From SIG603 sp964369415 (lineage in GTDB: Bacteria > Bacillota > Clostridia > Oscillospirales > Acutalibacteraceae): a DNA stretch of 64,000 nt. Below are positions 35,025-43,052 of this stretch, piece by piece (the first letter of the stretch is position 1; every line of letters begins with the position of its first letter). The notes under the pieces were generated by a model. That model saw nothing but the letters and a program-made list of their open reading frames with translations. It did not search any database and was not told the origin of the DNA. Where the stretch lies: assembly GCA_964369415.1 (NCBI GenBank), contig CAYJFP010000006.1, positions 1 through 64,000 of the forward strand, read 5' to 3'. The position numbers and the translations under genes were made by a program.

Positions 35025-35046
35025 TTAGGAAGGAAGATTTGGGGTT

Positions 35047-35889
35047 ATGAATAAGAAATCTTTAGACATAGCAACTATAGTTGGTAATGTACTTATTATA
35101 GGTTTGGTTTTGTATGGTATAGTTTCTGGAACAGATGAAAACGGAAATATGACTATTTTATTTTCAAATTTATCTAGATTTATTGATGTAAATAGTATTG
35201 CCATTGTTATCGGTGGTACGTTTGGAGCACTTTTTGTAATGTTTCCACTTTCACAAGTTGGAAAAATACTTAAACATATTTTAATTCTTCTTATGCCAAA
35301 TAAATACTCACCGGATGATTATATTGAAACTTTGGTAGAAGCTGCAAAAAAGGCTAGAGTAAGTGGACTTTTGTCACTTGAAGAAACTATGAATGAAATT
35401 AATAATACATTTTTTAAAAACAGTATGCAGATGATTGTTGACTCGGTTGATCCTGAAATTGTCACAAGGCAAATGGATTCTTGGATGGATGACCTTGAGG
35501 AAAGACATTTACAAGATTGTGCTTTTTATGATAAAGGTGCGGCATTAGCTCCTGGTTTTGGTATGATAGGTACACTTATTGGACTTATCAACATGCTTCA
35601 AAACTTGACTGAAATTGAAAAAGTTGGTGCCGATATGGCGGTTGCGCTTATCACAACTTTCTACGGCTCACTTCTTGCGAATGCGTTCTTTAGCCCGATA
35701 AGTAACAAATTAAAAGTAAGACACGACGAAGAACTTTTTTGTATGAGACTTATTAGCACTGGTGTTAAGGCTATTCAAGAAGGCGAAAACCCAAATGTTA
35801 TCAACGAAAGACTTTTACATATGCTTCCTGAATATAAGAGAAGCAAGCTAAGTAAAAAAATGGGAACAGGCGAGGGAGCAGCTGAATAA
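35047..35889 (+). CDS. motA: flagellar motor stator MotA
   Basis: MotA forms the ion-driven stator with MotB. Seen: 280 residues and four membrane spans; IVIGGTFGALFVMFPL near the first long span pair, APGFGMIGTLIGLINML (TM3), and VALITTFYGSLLANAFFSPI (TM4). The cytoplasmic region between holds charged residues expected to contact FliG. Whether H+ or Na+ drives it cannot be decided from the sequence alone. Confidence 0.95.
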   Translation: MNKKSLDIATIVGNVLIIGLVLYGIVSGTDENGNMTILFSNLSRFIDVNSIAIVIGGTFGALFVMFPLSQVGKILKHILILLMPNKYSPDDYIETLVEAAKKARVSGLLSLEETMNEINNTFFKNSMQMIVDSVDPEIVTRQMDSWMDDLEERHLQDCAFYDKGAALAPGFGMIGTLIGLINMLQNLTEIEKVGADMAVALITTFYGSLLANAFFSPISNKLKVRHDEELFCMRLISTGVKAIQEGENPNVINERLLHMLPEYKRSKLSKKMGTGEGAAE

Positions 35890-35919
35890 TAGCTTATAAA
35901 TAGGAAAGCGAGAAAACAC

Positions 35920-36864
35920 ATGAAAAAAAGAAATAGAGCAGGTGGCGGAGATGACTCCGGTGCATGGCTTAATACCTATGCCGACATGGTTACACTATTG
36001 CTTACATTTTTCGTTGTTCTTTTGAGTATGTCTAATACAGATGAACAAAAGTTTAATGCCTTTGTTCAATCCTTTTCATCCTTACCTCAAGAAGTTATTG
36101 AACAGATTATAAGCAGCGATGCAAAAGAAGAGGACCCAGAAGGTGAAATGGTTGTACAAGATAGTCAGTTAAGCGATCTATTTAATTCTTTACAAGAATA
36201 TGTAGAGGAGAACAACAGAAATGAAGATATACAAATGATAATGGTTGACGATGTCGTATATATCAGATTTTCAAGTTCAGTATTTTTTAATCCTGACCAA
36301 TATACTCTTAGAGAAGACAGTTTAGAAGTTTTAGATGTAGTTGGCAGTGGTCTAAAAGAATATGAAGAAAGCATAAGAATGATTAATGTGCTAGGTTTTA
36401 CGGCGACAGTTCAAGACGGTGAATATTGGATGTTATCGGCTGAACGAGCAGCAGTTGTTGCAAGTAGATTTAACTTTACACATGATTTTCCAAATAATAA
36501 ATTAACTGTCATCGGGTACGGAAATCAGTATCCAGTGGCTTCAAATGACTCGGAAGAGGGAATGAGGCAAAACAGAAGAGTTGAATTAATTGTAGCAGGT
36601 ATTGGAAGTCCAGAAGACTTTAATATGACAGAGTTCTTGGGAGAATACTACAACTCAGAACTATTTCCACAGCACGGATCGACTGAGGATCTACTTGCCG
36701 GAGTTGATGAAACTTTAGGCGCTGAACCACAAGTAGATACGCCAGAAGTAGATGCAACTGATGTGGTTGAAGGCGATGTGCCTGATACTCCTGAAGCAGA
36801 TACTCAAGTTGCGGATACACCAGAAGATGTAGATGTTGTAGATACGCCTGATGGTGAAACTTAA
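35920..36864 (+). CDS. motB: flagellar motor stator MotB
   Basis: MotB anchors the stator to peptidoglycan. Seen: 314 residues; a single membrane span with the ion-binding Asp (TYADMVTLLLTFFVVLLS), a plug region, and an OmpA-like domain (NVLGFTATVQDG, VIGYGNQYPVASN, QNRRVELIV). The last 60 residues are an acidic Thr/Pro/Asp repeat-like tail (DTPEVDATDVVEGDVPDTPE) not found in standard MotB. No fliL follows before fliM. Confidence 0.93.
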   Translation: MKKRNRAGGGDDSGAWLNTYADMVTLLLTFFVVLLSMSNTDEQKFNAFVQSFSSLPQEVIEQIISSDAKEEDPEGEMVVQDSQLSDLFNSLQEYVEENNRNEDIQMIMVDDVVYIRFSSSVFFNPDQYTLREDSLEVLDVVGSGLKEYEESIRMINVLGFTATVQDGEYWMLSAERAAVVASRFNFTHDFPNNKLTVIGYGNQYPVASNDSEEGMRQNRRVELIVAGIGSPEDFNMTEFLGEYYNSELFPQHGSTEDLLAGVDETLGAEPQVDTPEVDATDVVEGDVPDTPEADTQVADTPEDVDVVDTPDGET

Positions 36865-36904
36865 TTTCTGAATGAAAAATTTAAATGTGAGGGGATGATG
36901 CAGC

Positions 36905-37906
36905 TTGGCTGAAGCATTGTCACAAAGTCAAATAGATGATTTGCTGAAAAAAATGCAGTCAGGTGGAGATGAAGAAGAAAAAGCACCACCAAAACCTAAA
37001 CATAAGGAGTATGACTTTTCTTCTCCAAAGAAATTTACTAAGGATCAGTTAAAGTCTTTAAGTACACTTTATGAAAACTATTCCAGAATGTTGGCGTCAT
37101 ATTTTACAGGTATGTTAAGATCAATTTGTGAAATTCAGGCATCTCAAATGGAAGAATTGAGGTATTATGAATACTATAATTCACTTCCAGATAATACATT
37201 AGTTGCGGTAATTGGTATAGAGCCTAAAGATCCAAGTTTTGACCCATCTAGTGTAATAATTGAGTTTCCTACATCCTTCGGATTTTTGGTAGTAGAAAGA
37301 TTAATGGGCGCTACTGGGAAGCCGCATACACCGGATAGAGATTTTACTGAAATTGAACTGGGTCTCTTAAATATGGTAATAAAAAGTGTTTCAAATTTTC
37401 TTCAAGAAGCTTGGAGTAATTTCTTTGAACTAGATACGAAACTTATGAGTGTTGAAACAAATGGTAGACTTTTACAAGCATATTCACAACAAGATATAAT
37501 CGTTATAACTTCTATGGATATTAGTGAACCTTTTTATAGTGGAACTATTAATATGTGTGTGTTGGCTGAAGGGTTTGTCGATATAATAAACAGTTTAAAT
37601 GTTAAGTATACTTATGTTACGAAAGCACATGATGAAGCAAAAGAAGCACAGAAGAAAGAGATTGTGTTTGGCTATATTAATGAATCTGAAATTAACATGG
37701 AAGCTGTTTTAGATAATTTTGTAATGCCTGTTAATGATTTAGCTTTCTTGCAACCTGGAGATGTAATTGCTTTAGATAAAAAAATTGATAGTGAAATAGA
37801 GATTTTTGTTGAGGGAATTCCATGGTCTAGCGCAAGAATCGGCGAAAGTGATAATAAAAAAGCAGTAAAACTAGTTGACATACACGAAAAGAGATTGGGG
37901 GAATAG
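36905..37906 (+). CDS. fliM: flagellar motor switch protein FliM
   Basis: FliM receives CheY-P and sets rotation direction. Seen: 333 residues; the N-terminal CheY-binding LSQSQIDDLLKKMQS segment, the middle CheC-like domain with VIEFPTSFGFLVVERLMGAT, and the C-terminal surface presentation domain. It starts at TTG; a GAGGGG SD precedes it and a short ATG frame upstream ends at once. Confidence 0.96.
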   Translation: MAEALSQSQIDDLLKKMQSGGDEEEKAPPKPKHKEYDFSSPKKFTKDQLKSLSTLYENYSRMLASYFTGMLRSICEIQASQMEELRYYEYYNSLPDNTLVAVIGIEPKDPSFDPSSVIIEFPTSFGFLVVERLMGATGKPHTPDRDFTEIELGLLNMVIKSVSNFLQEAWSNFFELDTKLMSVETNGRLLQAYSQQDIIVITSMDISEPFYSGTINMCVLAEGFVDIINSLNVKYTYVTKAHDEAKEAQKKEIVFGYINESEINMEAVLDNFVMPVNDLAFLQPGDVIALDKKIDSEIEIFVEGIPWSSARIGESDNKKAVKLVDIHEKRLGE

Positions 37907-37909
37907 ATT

Positions 37910-39178
37910 TTGAGTGAAAATAATCAAGATCAAATGACACAAGAAGAATTGGACTTAATGACTCAAGAGGAACTTGACGTTTTAGGGGAGGTTATGAATA
38001 TTAGTATGGGTGCTGCCGCAACTGCAGTATCAACCATGCTTGATAGACAGACAAATATCACAACTCCAAAAATAACTTACGACAGATTTAAAAATATTGA
38101 TGCTACAGAGCTAGAGCCTTCGCTACTTGTTAAAATAAGTTATGTTGAAGGAATAAGCGGTACTAATATCACTATTCTTAAGCGCCGAGATATTCAAATT
38201 ATCATTGATTTATTAATGGGAAATGATATTTCAGATGAGGATGATGACTTTGAATTTGACGATATGAGTCTTAGTGCTGCTTGCGAAGTAATGAATCAAA
38301 TGATGGGGGCATCGGCAACGGCTATATCTGAAATAATGGAGATTCCTACTAATATTTCAACTCCGGTTGCATCTTTGATTGAAAAGAAAGATGATGTAAC
38401 CGAAGATATGATTGAAATGAAAATTGACGAGCCAGTTGTCGCAGTTTCTTTCGATCTTACGATTGATGATATATTAAAAACAAACTTTATAATATTTTTA
38501 AAAATTGATTTGGCTAAGGGAATGGCAACGCATATGCTAAATACCATGATGGGTATTTCAGAACCAGAACAAACGGCTCCTGTTCCGGCGCCTACAGCAA
38601 TGCCTGAGGTAGTACCAGAGCCTATACAACAACCGCAGGTAGAAGTAGCACCACAAATTCCACAGCCACAACAAGTAGCGCCGCCTCCTGTTTCTTCTCC
38701 GCCGCCAATGCCACAACAGGCAGCACCAATGCCTGATATGTATGCAAATTATCCTCCACAAATGCCATATCCACAAATGCCTAATCCATATCAGCAACAG
38801 CCATATCAGCAACAGCCATATCAGAATCAGCAAATGGCACAACCGCAGCCGCAAATACGAAATGCTACATATACAGAGTTTAATAAACCTTCTGGCGTTT
38901 CACCTTCTGGATCTAACATGGATTTACTTATGAATGTTAAGCTCGAAGTTGCAGTAGTCATAGGAAGGGCAAAACAAAAAATTAAAGATGTTCTTGATTT
39001 TGGTCAAGGAACAGTTGTAGAATTAGATAGGCAAACAGGTGCACCAGCTGAAATTATTGTAAACGGTCAGTTGCTAGCCTATGGCGATGTAATTGTTGTT
39101 GGTGATAATTTTGGAATAAGAGTTACTGAAATTGTAGGCGCAAAAGAGCTTCTTGACTCACTTGGAGGCACTAATTAG
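37910..39178 (+). CDS. fliY: flagellar switch phosphatase FliY
   Basis: FliY is the Firmicutes FliN-like switch protein that also removes phosphate from CheY-P. Seen: 422 residues; two CheC/CheX-type active-site helices, each with E-x-x-N (EVMNISMGAAATAVS and EVMNQMMGASATAIS), a Pro/Gln-rich linker with tandem QQPYQ copies (about 210-325), and a C-terminal FliN domain (VKLEVAVVIGRAKQKIKDVL). It starts at TTG just after the fliM stop. Confidence 0.95.
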   Translation: MSENNQDQMTQEELDLMTQEELDVLGEVMNISMGAAATAVSTMLDRQTNITTPKITYDRFKNIDATELEPSLLVKISYVEGISGTNITILKRRDIQIIIDLLMGNDISDEDDDFEFDDMSLSAACEVMNQMMGASATAISEIMEIPTNISTPVASLIEKKDDVTEDMIEMKIDEPVVAVSFDLTIDDILKTNFIIFLKIDLAKGMATHMLNTMMGISEPEQTAPVPAPTAMPEVVPEPIQQPQVEVAPQIPQPQQVAPPPVSSPPPMPQQAAPMPDMYANYPPQMPYPQMPNPYQQQPYQQQPYQNQQMAQPQPQIRNATYTEFNKPSGVSPSGSNMDLLMNVKLEVAVVIGRAKQKIKDVLDFGQGTVVELDRQTGAPAEIIVNGQLLAYGDVIVVGDNFGIRVTEIVGAKELLDSLGGTN

Positions 39179-39231
39179 GATTTATAAATATTTAGTTGAA
39201 ATTTAAGCTAGATGTTTATATTATAAAGATA

Positions 39232-39257
39232 TTAATTTTAGAAATTTATGCCGAAAT
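39232..39257 (+). promoter_or_regulatory. candidate sigma-28 promoter before cheY
   Basis: TTAA (39232-39235), 14-base spacer, GCCGAAAT (39250-39257); the sigma-28 consensus is about TAAA-N15-GCCGATAT. A second reading is the hairpin GCCG-AAATAA-CGGC. Both could raise or modulate cheY expression. The match is imperfect, so this is a guess. Confidence 0.3.
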
Positions 39258-39280
39258 AACGGCAGAATGGAGTAATAGTT

Positions 39281-39643
39281 ATGTATAAAATTTTACTTGT
39301 CGATGACGCAGGATTTATGAGAAAAATGATTCAAACACATTTAACAAAAGCCGGATACACTGATTTTATTGAAGGTGAAGACGGTGCACAAGCGGTTAAA
39401 CTTTATGAAGAAAATAAACCTGATTTAGTTATTATGGATATTACTATGCCTAATATGGATGGTATCGAAGCTTTAAGAGAGATTAAATCCAAACATCCAC
39501 AGTCAAAAATAGTTATGTGTTCTGCAATGGGACAAGAGGCTATGGTTATGGAAGCTATTAAGCTAGGTGCGCTCGACTTTATAGTTAAGCCATTCAAGCA
39601 AGACAGAATAGTTCAAACAGTTAATAAAATATTACCACTTTAA
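39281..39643 (+). CDS. cheY: chemotaxis response regulator CheY
   Basis: CheY carries the phospho-signal from CheA to the switch. Seen: 120 residues; acidic pair (LLVDDAGFM), phospho-acceptor Asp near residue 53 in VIMDITMPNMDG, the conserved Ser/Thr site (MCSAMG), and Lys in DFIVKPFK. No output domain, as in CheY. CheA is not in this window. Confidence 0.95.
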   Translation: MYKILLVDDAGFMRKMIQTHLTKAGYTDFIEGEDGAQAVKLYEENKPDLVIMDITMPNMDGIEALREIKSKHPQSKIVMCSAMGQEAMVMEAIKLGALDFIVKPFKQDRIVQTVNKILPL

Positions 39644-39666
39644 GGTGATTGGAAGGGTAAAAATGT

Positions 39667-40032
39667 ATGCCTAAGGAGTTAGAATCCGTTTTATCTATCA
39701 TTTTTACATTAGTAATGATAGTTTTAGTCTTTGTTGGTGCGTATTTTGCATCAAAGTTTATAGGTGGATACTATCAAAAAACTAATTCAAGAGGAAAAAG
39801 CAGAATTGATCTTATAGAAAAGAAAATGATAGCCAAAGATCAGTCTTTGTTAATTGTAAAAATAGAGGATAAAGTGTTTTTGTTGGGAGCTACACCACAT
39901 AATATTTCTAAAATTGAGGAATTGGATTTAGAAATCTCCGATCAGGAGGAAAGTCAGCCACTAGTACCGCCTAATTTTTTGGATGTACTTAAAGGTATGA
40001 TTAAAAAGAAAGATGATGAAGATAAATTATAA
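39667..40032 (+). CDS. fliO: flagellar export protein FliO
   Basis: FliO helps assemble the FliP core of the export gate. Seen: 121 residues; one membrane span (about 8-32), a basic stretch, then the FliO pattern IEKKMIAKDQSLLIVKIEDK and LLGATPHNISKIEEL. It precedes fliP, the usual order. Confidence 0.88.
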   Translation: MPKELESVLSIIFTLVMIVLVFVGAYFASKFIGGYYQKTNSRGKSRIDLIEKKMIAKDQSLLIVKIEDKVFLLGATPHNISKIEELDLEISDQEESQPLVPPNFLDVLKGMIKKKDDEDKL

Positions 40033-40067
40033 TATTTATCTATTAAAGTATGAGGGAGAATGAGTGA

Positions 40068-40871
40068 ATGAATGTAAGTAAGACCGAGAAAAAATCTTTT
40101 CTTACAAAAAAAATCAACTATAAAAAAATCGTTTCTTTCATATTTGTTTTATCTTTTGTATTTGTTATAGCTCCTACAGCTTTTGCGGCAGATTTGTCTA
40201 TTGACTTTCAAACTGGAGAAGATGGTACGACGCTTGGAAGTTTAGAGTTACTGTTTTTATTCTCACTTTTGGCGATTGCACCTTCACTTCTTATAATGAT
40301 GACAAGTTTTACAAGAATTGTAATTGTTTTTTCGTTTTTAAGAAATGCGATTGGTCTTCAGCAAACGCCTCCGAATCAGGTGCTGATAGGTTTATCTTTG
40401 TTTTTATCCCTGTTTATTATGCAGCCAGTAATTACTGAGATTAACGAAACTAGTATCCAGCCTTATATGGAAGAGTCTATCACTCAAGAAGAAGCACTTG
40501 ATCGAATGCAAGATCCGATAAAAGAATTTATGTTAAAAGAAACACAGAATGCTGATTTAAATATGTTCTTATCCCTTTCGGGCAATGAAACAAATTTAGA
40601 AGAACTCACCGAAGAAGATTTACTGGATTTAGGGCTTGAAGTCATTGTTCCTGCTTTTATAACAAGTGAACTTAGCCACGCATTTACCATAGGGTTTCTA
40701 CTTTTCTTGCCGTTTTTAGCTATTGATATGATAGTGGCAAGTACGCTGATGTCCATGGGTATGGTTATGCTTCCTCCTACGATGATTTCACTGCCGTTTA
40801 AGCTTATGCTATTTGTCATTGTAGATGGATGGAGTTTATTAATGGAAACTTTAACCAGTGGATTTTTCTAG
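40068..40871 (+). CDS. fliP: flagellar export gate protein FliP
   Basis: FliP forms the core of the export gate with FliQ and FliR. Seen: 267 residues; a cleavable N-terminal signal (basic start, then hydrophobic stretch to about AFAAD), IAPSLLIMMTSFTRIVIVFS-type helix, and the conserved NAIGLQQTPPNQVLIGLSLF. SD GGGAG upstream. Confidence 0.96.
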   Translation: MNVSKTEKKSFLTKKINYKKIVSFIFVLSFVFVIAPTAFAADLSIDFQTGEDGTTLGSLELLFLFSLLAIAPSLLIMMTSFTRIVIVFSFLRNAIGLQQTPPNQVLIGLSLFLSLFIMQPVITEINETSIQPYMEESITQEEALDRMQDPIKEFMLKETQNADLNMFLSLSGNETNLEELTEEDLLDLGLEVIVPAFITSELSHAFTIGFLLFLPFLAIDMIVASTLMSMGMVMLPPTMISLPFKLMLFVIVDGWSLLMETLTSGFF

Positions 40872-40906
40872 CTACTTACGATAAAATGAGTATATGAGGT
40901 GAGAAT

Positions 40907-41170
40907 TTGAGTACAGATAATATTCTTGTGGTATTCAGAGAAACGATATATTTGATTTTGCAAATTGCGGCGCCGCTTCTTATTGTGAGTCTTGCAATAG
41001 GCTTGATTATCTCAATATTCCAAGCGGCTACACAGATAAATGAGCAAACGATGACATTTGTTCCAAAAGTCGTAGGTATAGCCTTGATTTTGATTATGTC
41101 CGGAGCATGGATGTTATCAAGCTTATCAAATTTCTTTGAATACATAATGCAAATAATTTTGGAGCTGTAA
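40907..41170 (+). CDS. fliQ: flagellar export gate protein FliQ
   Basis: An 87-residue, two-span gate subunit. Seen: FRETIYLILQIAAPLLIVSL and ATQINEQTMTFVPKVVGIAL, both hallmark segments. It starts at TTG behind SD GAGGTGAG and is followed one base later by fliR. Confidence 0.95.
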   Translation: MSTDNILVVFRETIYLILQIAAPLLIVSLAIGLIISIFQAATQINEQTMTFVPKVVGIALILIMSGAWMLSSLSNFFEYIMQIILEL

Positions 41171-41171
41171 T

Positions 41172-41942
41172 ATGAGTATTGATGTTACAGTTCAAAGCAT
41201 AAGTGCATATATACTTATATTTTGTAGAGTTGGTGGAATGATTTTTTTCAATCCACTACTTGCAAGACGTAATATGCCAACACAATTTAAAATAGCACTG
41301 GTACTTGGTACAACACTTTTAATGACACCGATGCTTTACGATCAGTTACCCACGGTTATGAATGATTTTTCATTTATATATATGATGTTTATGGAACTTG
41401 CGGTGGGGTTTGCTTGTGGATTTGTATTTCAAATATTTTATTACTTGCTTTTTACAGCGGGTGACATTATAGACATGGGGTTTGGCTTGGCAATGGCAAA
41501 AGCTTTTGATCCAGCAACAAATGTTCAAGCTTCATTTTCGGCATCATTTTTTGAGTTTATATTTGTATTATATATTTTTGCGACAAACTGCCATTTGATA
41601 CTAATTAAGCTGATTCATTCATCGTATAGTGTGGTTTCAATGGGAGCTGTAGATTTTGGGGCTAATGTAGGGCAGTTTATAACAACACTATTTTCCTCTG
41701 CATTTATGCTAATTATTCAGTTAGCACTTCCATATATTGCAGCGACATTTGTCTTAGAAATTTCAATGGGGCTTCTTATGAAGCTAGTACCTCAAATAAA
41801 TGTTTTTGTGCTACATTTTCAGTTTAAAATTTTAGTGGGATTGCTACTTCTTTTCTTGTTTGCAGGTCCGACTACTAATTTTATGATGAATTATATTGAT
41901 AATTTATTTAAGAGCCTTAATAATATTTTTTATGTATTCTGA
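41172..41942 (+). CDS. fliR: flagellar export gate protein FliR
   Basis: FliR completes the FliPQR gate. Seen: 256 residues, about six hydrophobic spans, with FCRVGGMIFFNPLLARRNMP near the start and LPYIAATFVLEISMGLLMKL in the second half, matching the family. Confidence 0.95.
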   Translation: MSIDVTVQSISAYILIFCRVGGMIFFNPLLARRNMPTQFKIALVLGTTLLMTPMLYDQLPTVMNDFSFIYMMFMELAVGFACGFVFQIFYYLLFTAGDIIDMGFGLAMAKAFDPATNVQASFSASFFEFIFVLYIFATNCHLILIKLIHSSYSVVSMGAVDFGANVGQFITTLFSSAFMLIIQLALPYIAATFVLEISMGLLMKLVPQINVFVLHFQFKILVGLLLLFLFAGPTTNFMMNYIDNLFKSLNNIFYVF

Positions 41943-41981
41943 TTTTTAAGCTCTACTCCAATTATAAAGGAAGGGATAATC

Positions 41982-43052
41982 TTGGCGGGAGAAAAGACCG
42001 AAAGAGCCACCCCGAAACGAAAAAAGGATGAACGGGACAAGGGTAATATATTTATGAGCCGTGAGGTTATCACGGTTGCCTCGTTACTAACTATATTTGT
42101 AGTCCTAAGACTTCTTCTTCCTTCTTCTGTGCTTAATATGCAAGCACATATTGAGGAGTATATAAGACTTGGCAGTGAGTTTAAATCTATTGAAACTGCC
42201 AATTTGCAAGGTTTTTTTATGGATGGATTATGGCTTTATGCTACATCAGCACTGCCCATACTTTTGGCGGCAATGCTTATTGGCATGATTGCGACAATGG
42301 CACAGACTAAGATGATGTTTTCTACAAAGGCGATTGCTTTTAAAGGGGAGAGAATTAGTCCATTAAAAGGCTTTAAGAGAATGTTTTCTATACGAAGCAT
42401 AGTTGAATTAGTTAAAGCTATGCTGAAAATTTCGCTTTTGATTTTTATTATTTATTCAATTTTAAGTGCAGAAATTTTCTCACTTCCTGCATTGATGCAG
42501 ATGCATCCGATTCAGGCGATGGCATTAGCTGGAGATTTAATCTTCAATATTGCCATTTCAAGCGGTGTAATATTTCTTTTTCTTGCAGCTATGGATTACT
42601 TTTACCAGTGGTGGCAGTATGAAAAAAATCTTAGAATGAGTAAACAAGAAGTTAAAGATGAATATAAACAAATTGAGGGTGACCCTCAAGTAAAGGCACA
42701 GATTAGGTCACTACAACAGCAAATGGCAAGACAAAGAATGATGCAACGTGTACCAGAGGCAGATGTTGTAATCAGAAACCCTACTCACTATGCGGTTGCA
42801 ATAAAATATGACAGTAAAAAGAATAGGGCTCCTATTGTAGTCGCAAAAGGTATGGACAGTCTTGCACTTAGAATAATAAAAGTTGCCGAAGAAAATTTTG
42901 TGTATGTTACAGAGAATAGACCTTTGGCAAGGGCTTTGTATGAAAATGTAGATTTAGAGATGGAAATACCATCAGAGCACTATCAAGCAATAGCTGAAAT
43001 ACTTGCATTTATTTACAAGCTTAATAAAAATAAGAAGGATTTGAAACAATGA
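41982..43052 (+). CDS. flhB: flagellar export switch protein FlhB
   Basis: FlhB sets substrate specificity of export and is cut by itself. Seen: 356 residues; opening EKTERATPKRKKDERDKGN, four membrane spans, and the self-cleaving NPTH motif (VIRNPTHYAVAIKY) in the cytoplasmic domain. It starts at TTG with AAGGAAGGG upstream. Its stop overlaps the flhA start as ATGA. Confidence 0.97.
   Translation: MAGEKTERATPKRKKDERDKGNIFMSREVITVASLLTIFVVLRLLLPSSVLNMQAHIEEYIRLGSEFKSIETANLQGFFMDGLWLYATSALPILLAAMLIGMIATMAQTKMMFSTKAIAFKGERISPLKGFKRMFSIRSIVELVKAMLKISLLIFIIYSILSAEIFSLPALMQMHPIQAMALAGDLIFNIAISSGVIFLFLAAMDYFYQWWQYEKNLRMSKQEVKDEYKQIEGDPQVKAQIRSLQQQMARQRMMQRVPEADVVIRNPTHYAVAIKYDSKKNRAPIVVAKGMDSLALRIIKVAEENFVYVTENRPLARALYENVDLEMEIPSEHYQAIAEILAFIYKLNKNKKDLKQ

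Noticed and set aside
38780..38830. Short direct repeats (CAGCAACAGCCATAT), considered as a CRISPR or tandem locus
   Set aside because: They are in-frame codon repeats of the FliY QQPYQ linker, without spacers.
38558..38854. Trp/Leu/His-rich open frame on the minus strand
   Set aside because: It is the antisense of the Pro/Gln repeat linker of fliY; low-complexity artefact.
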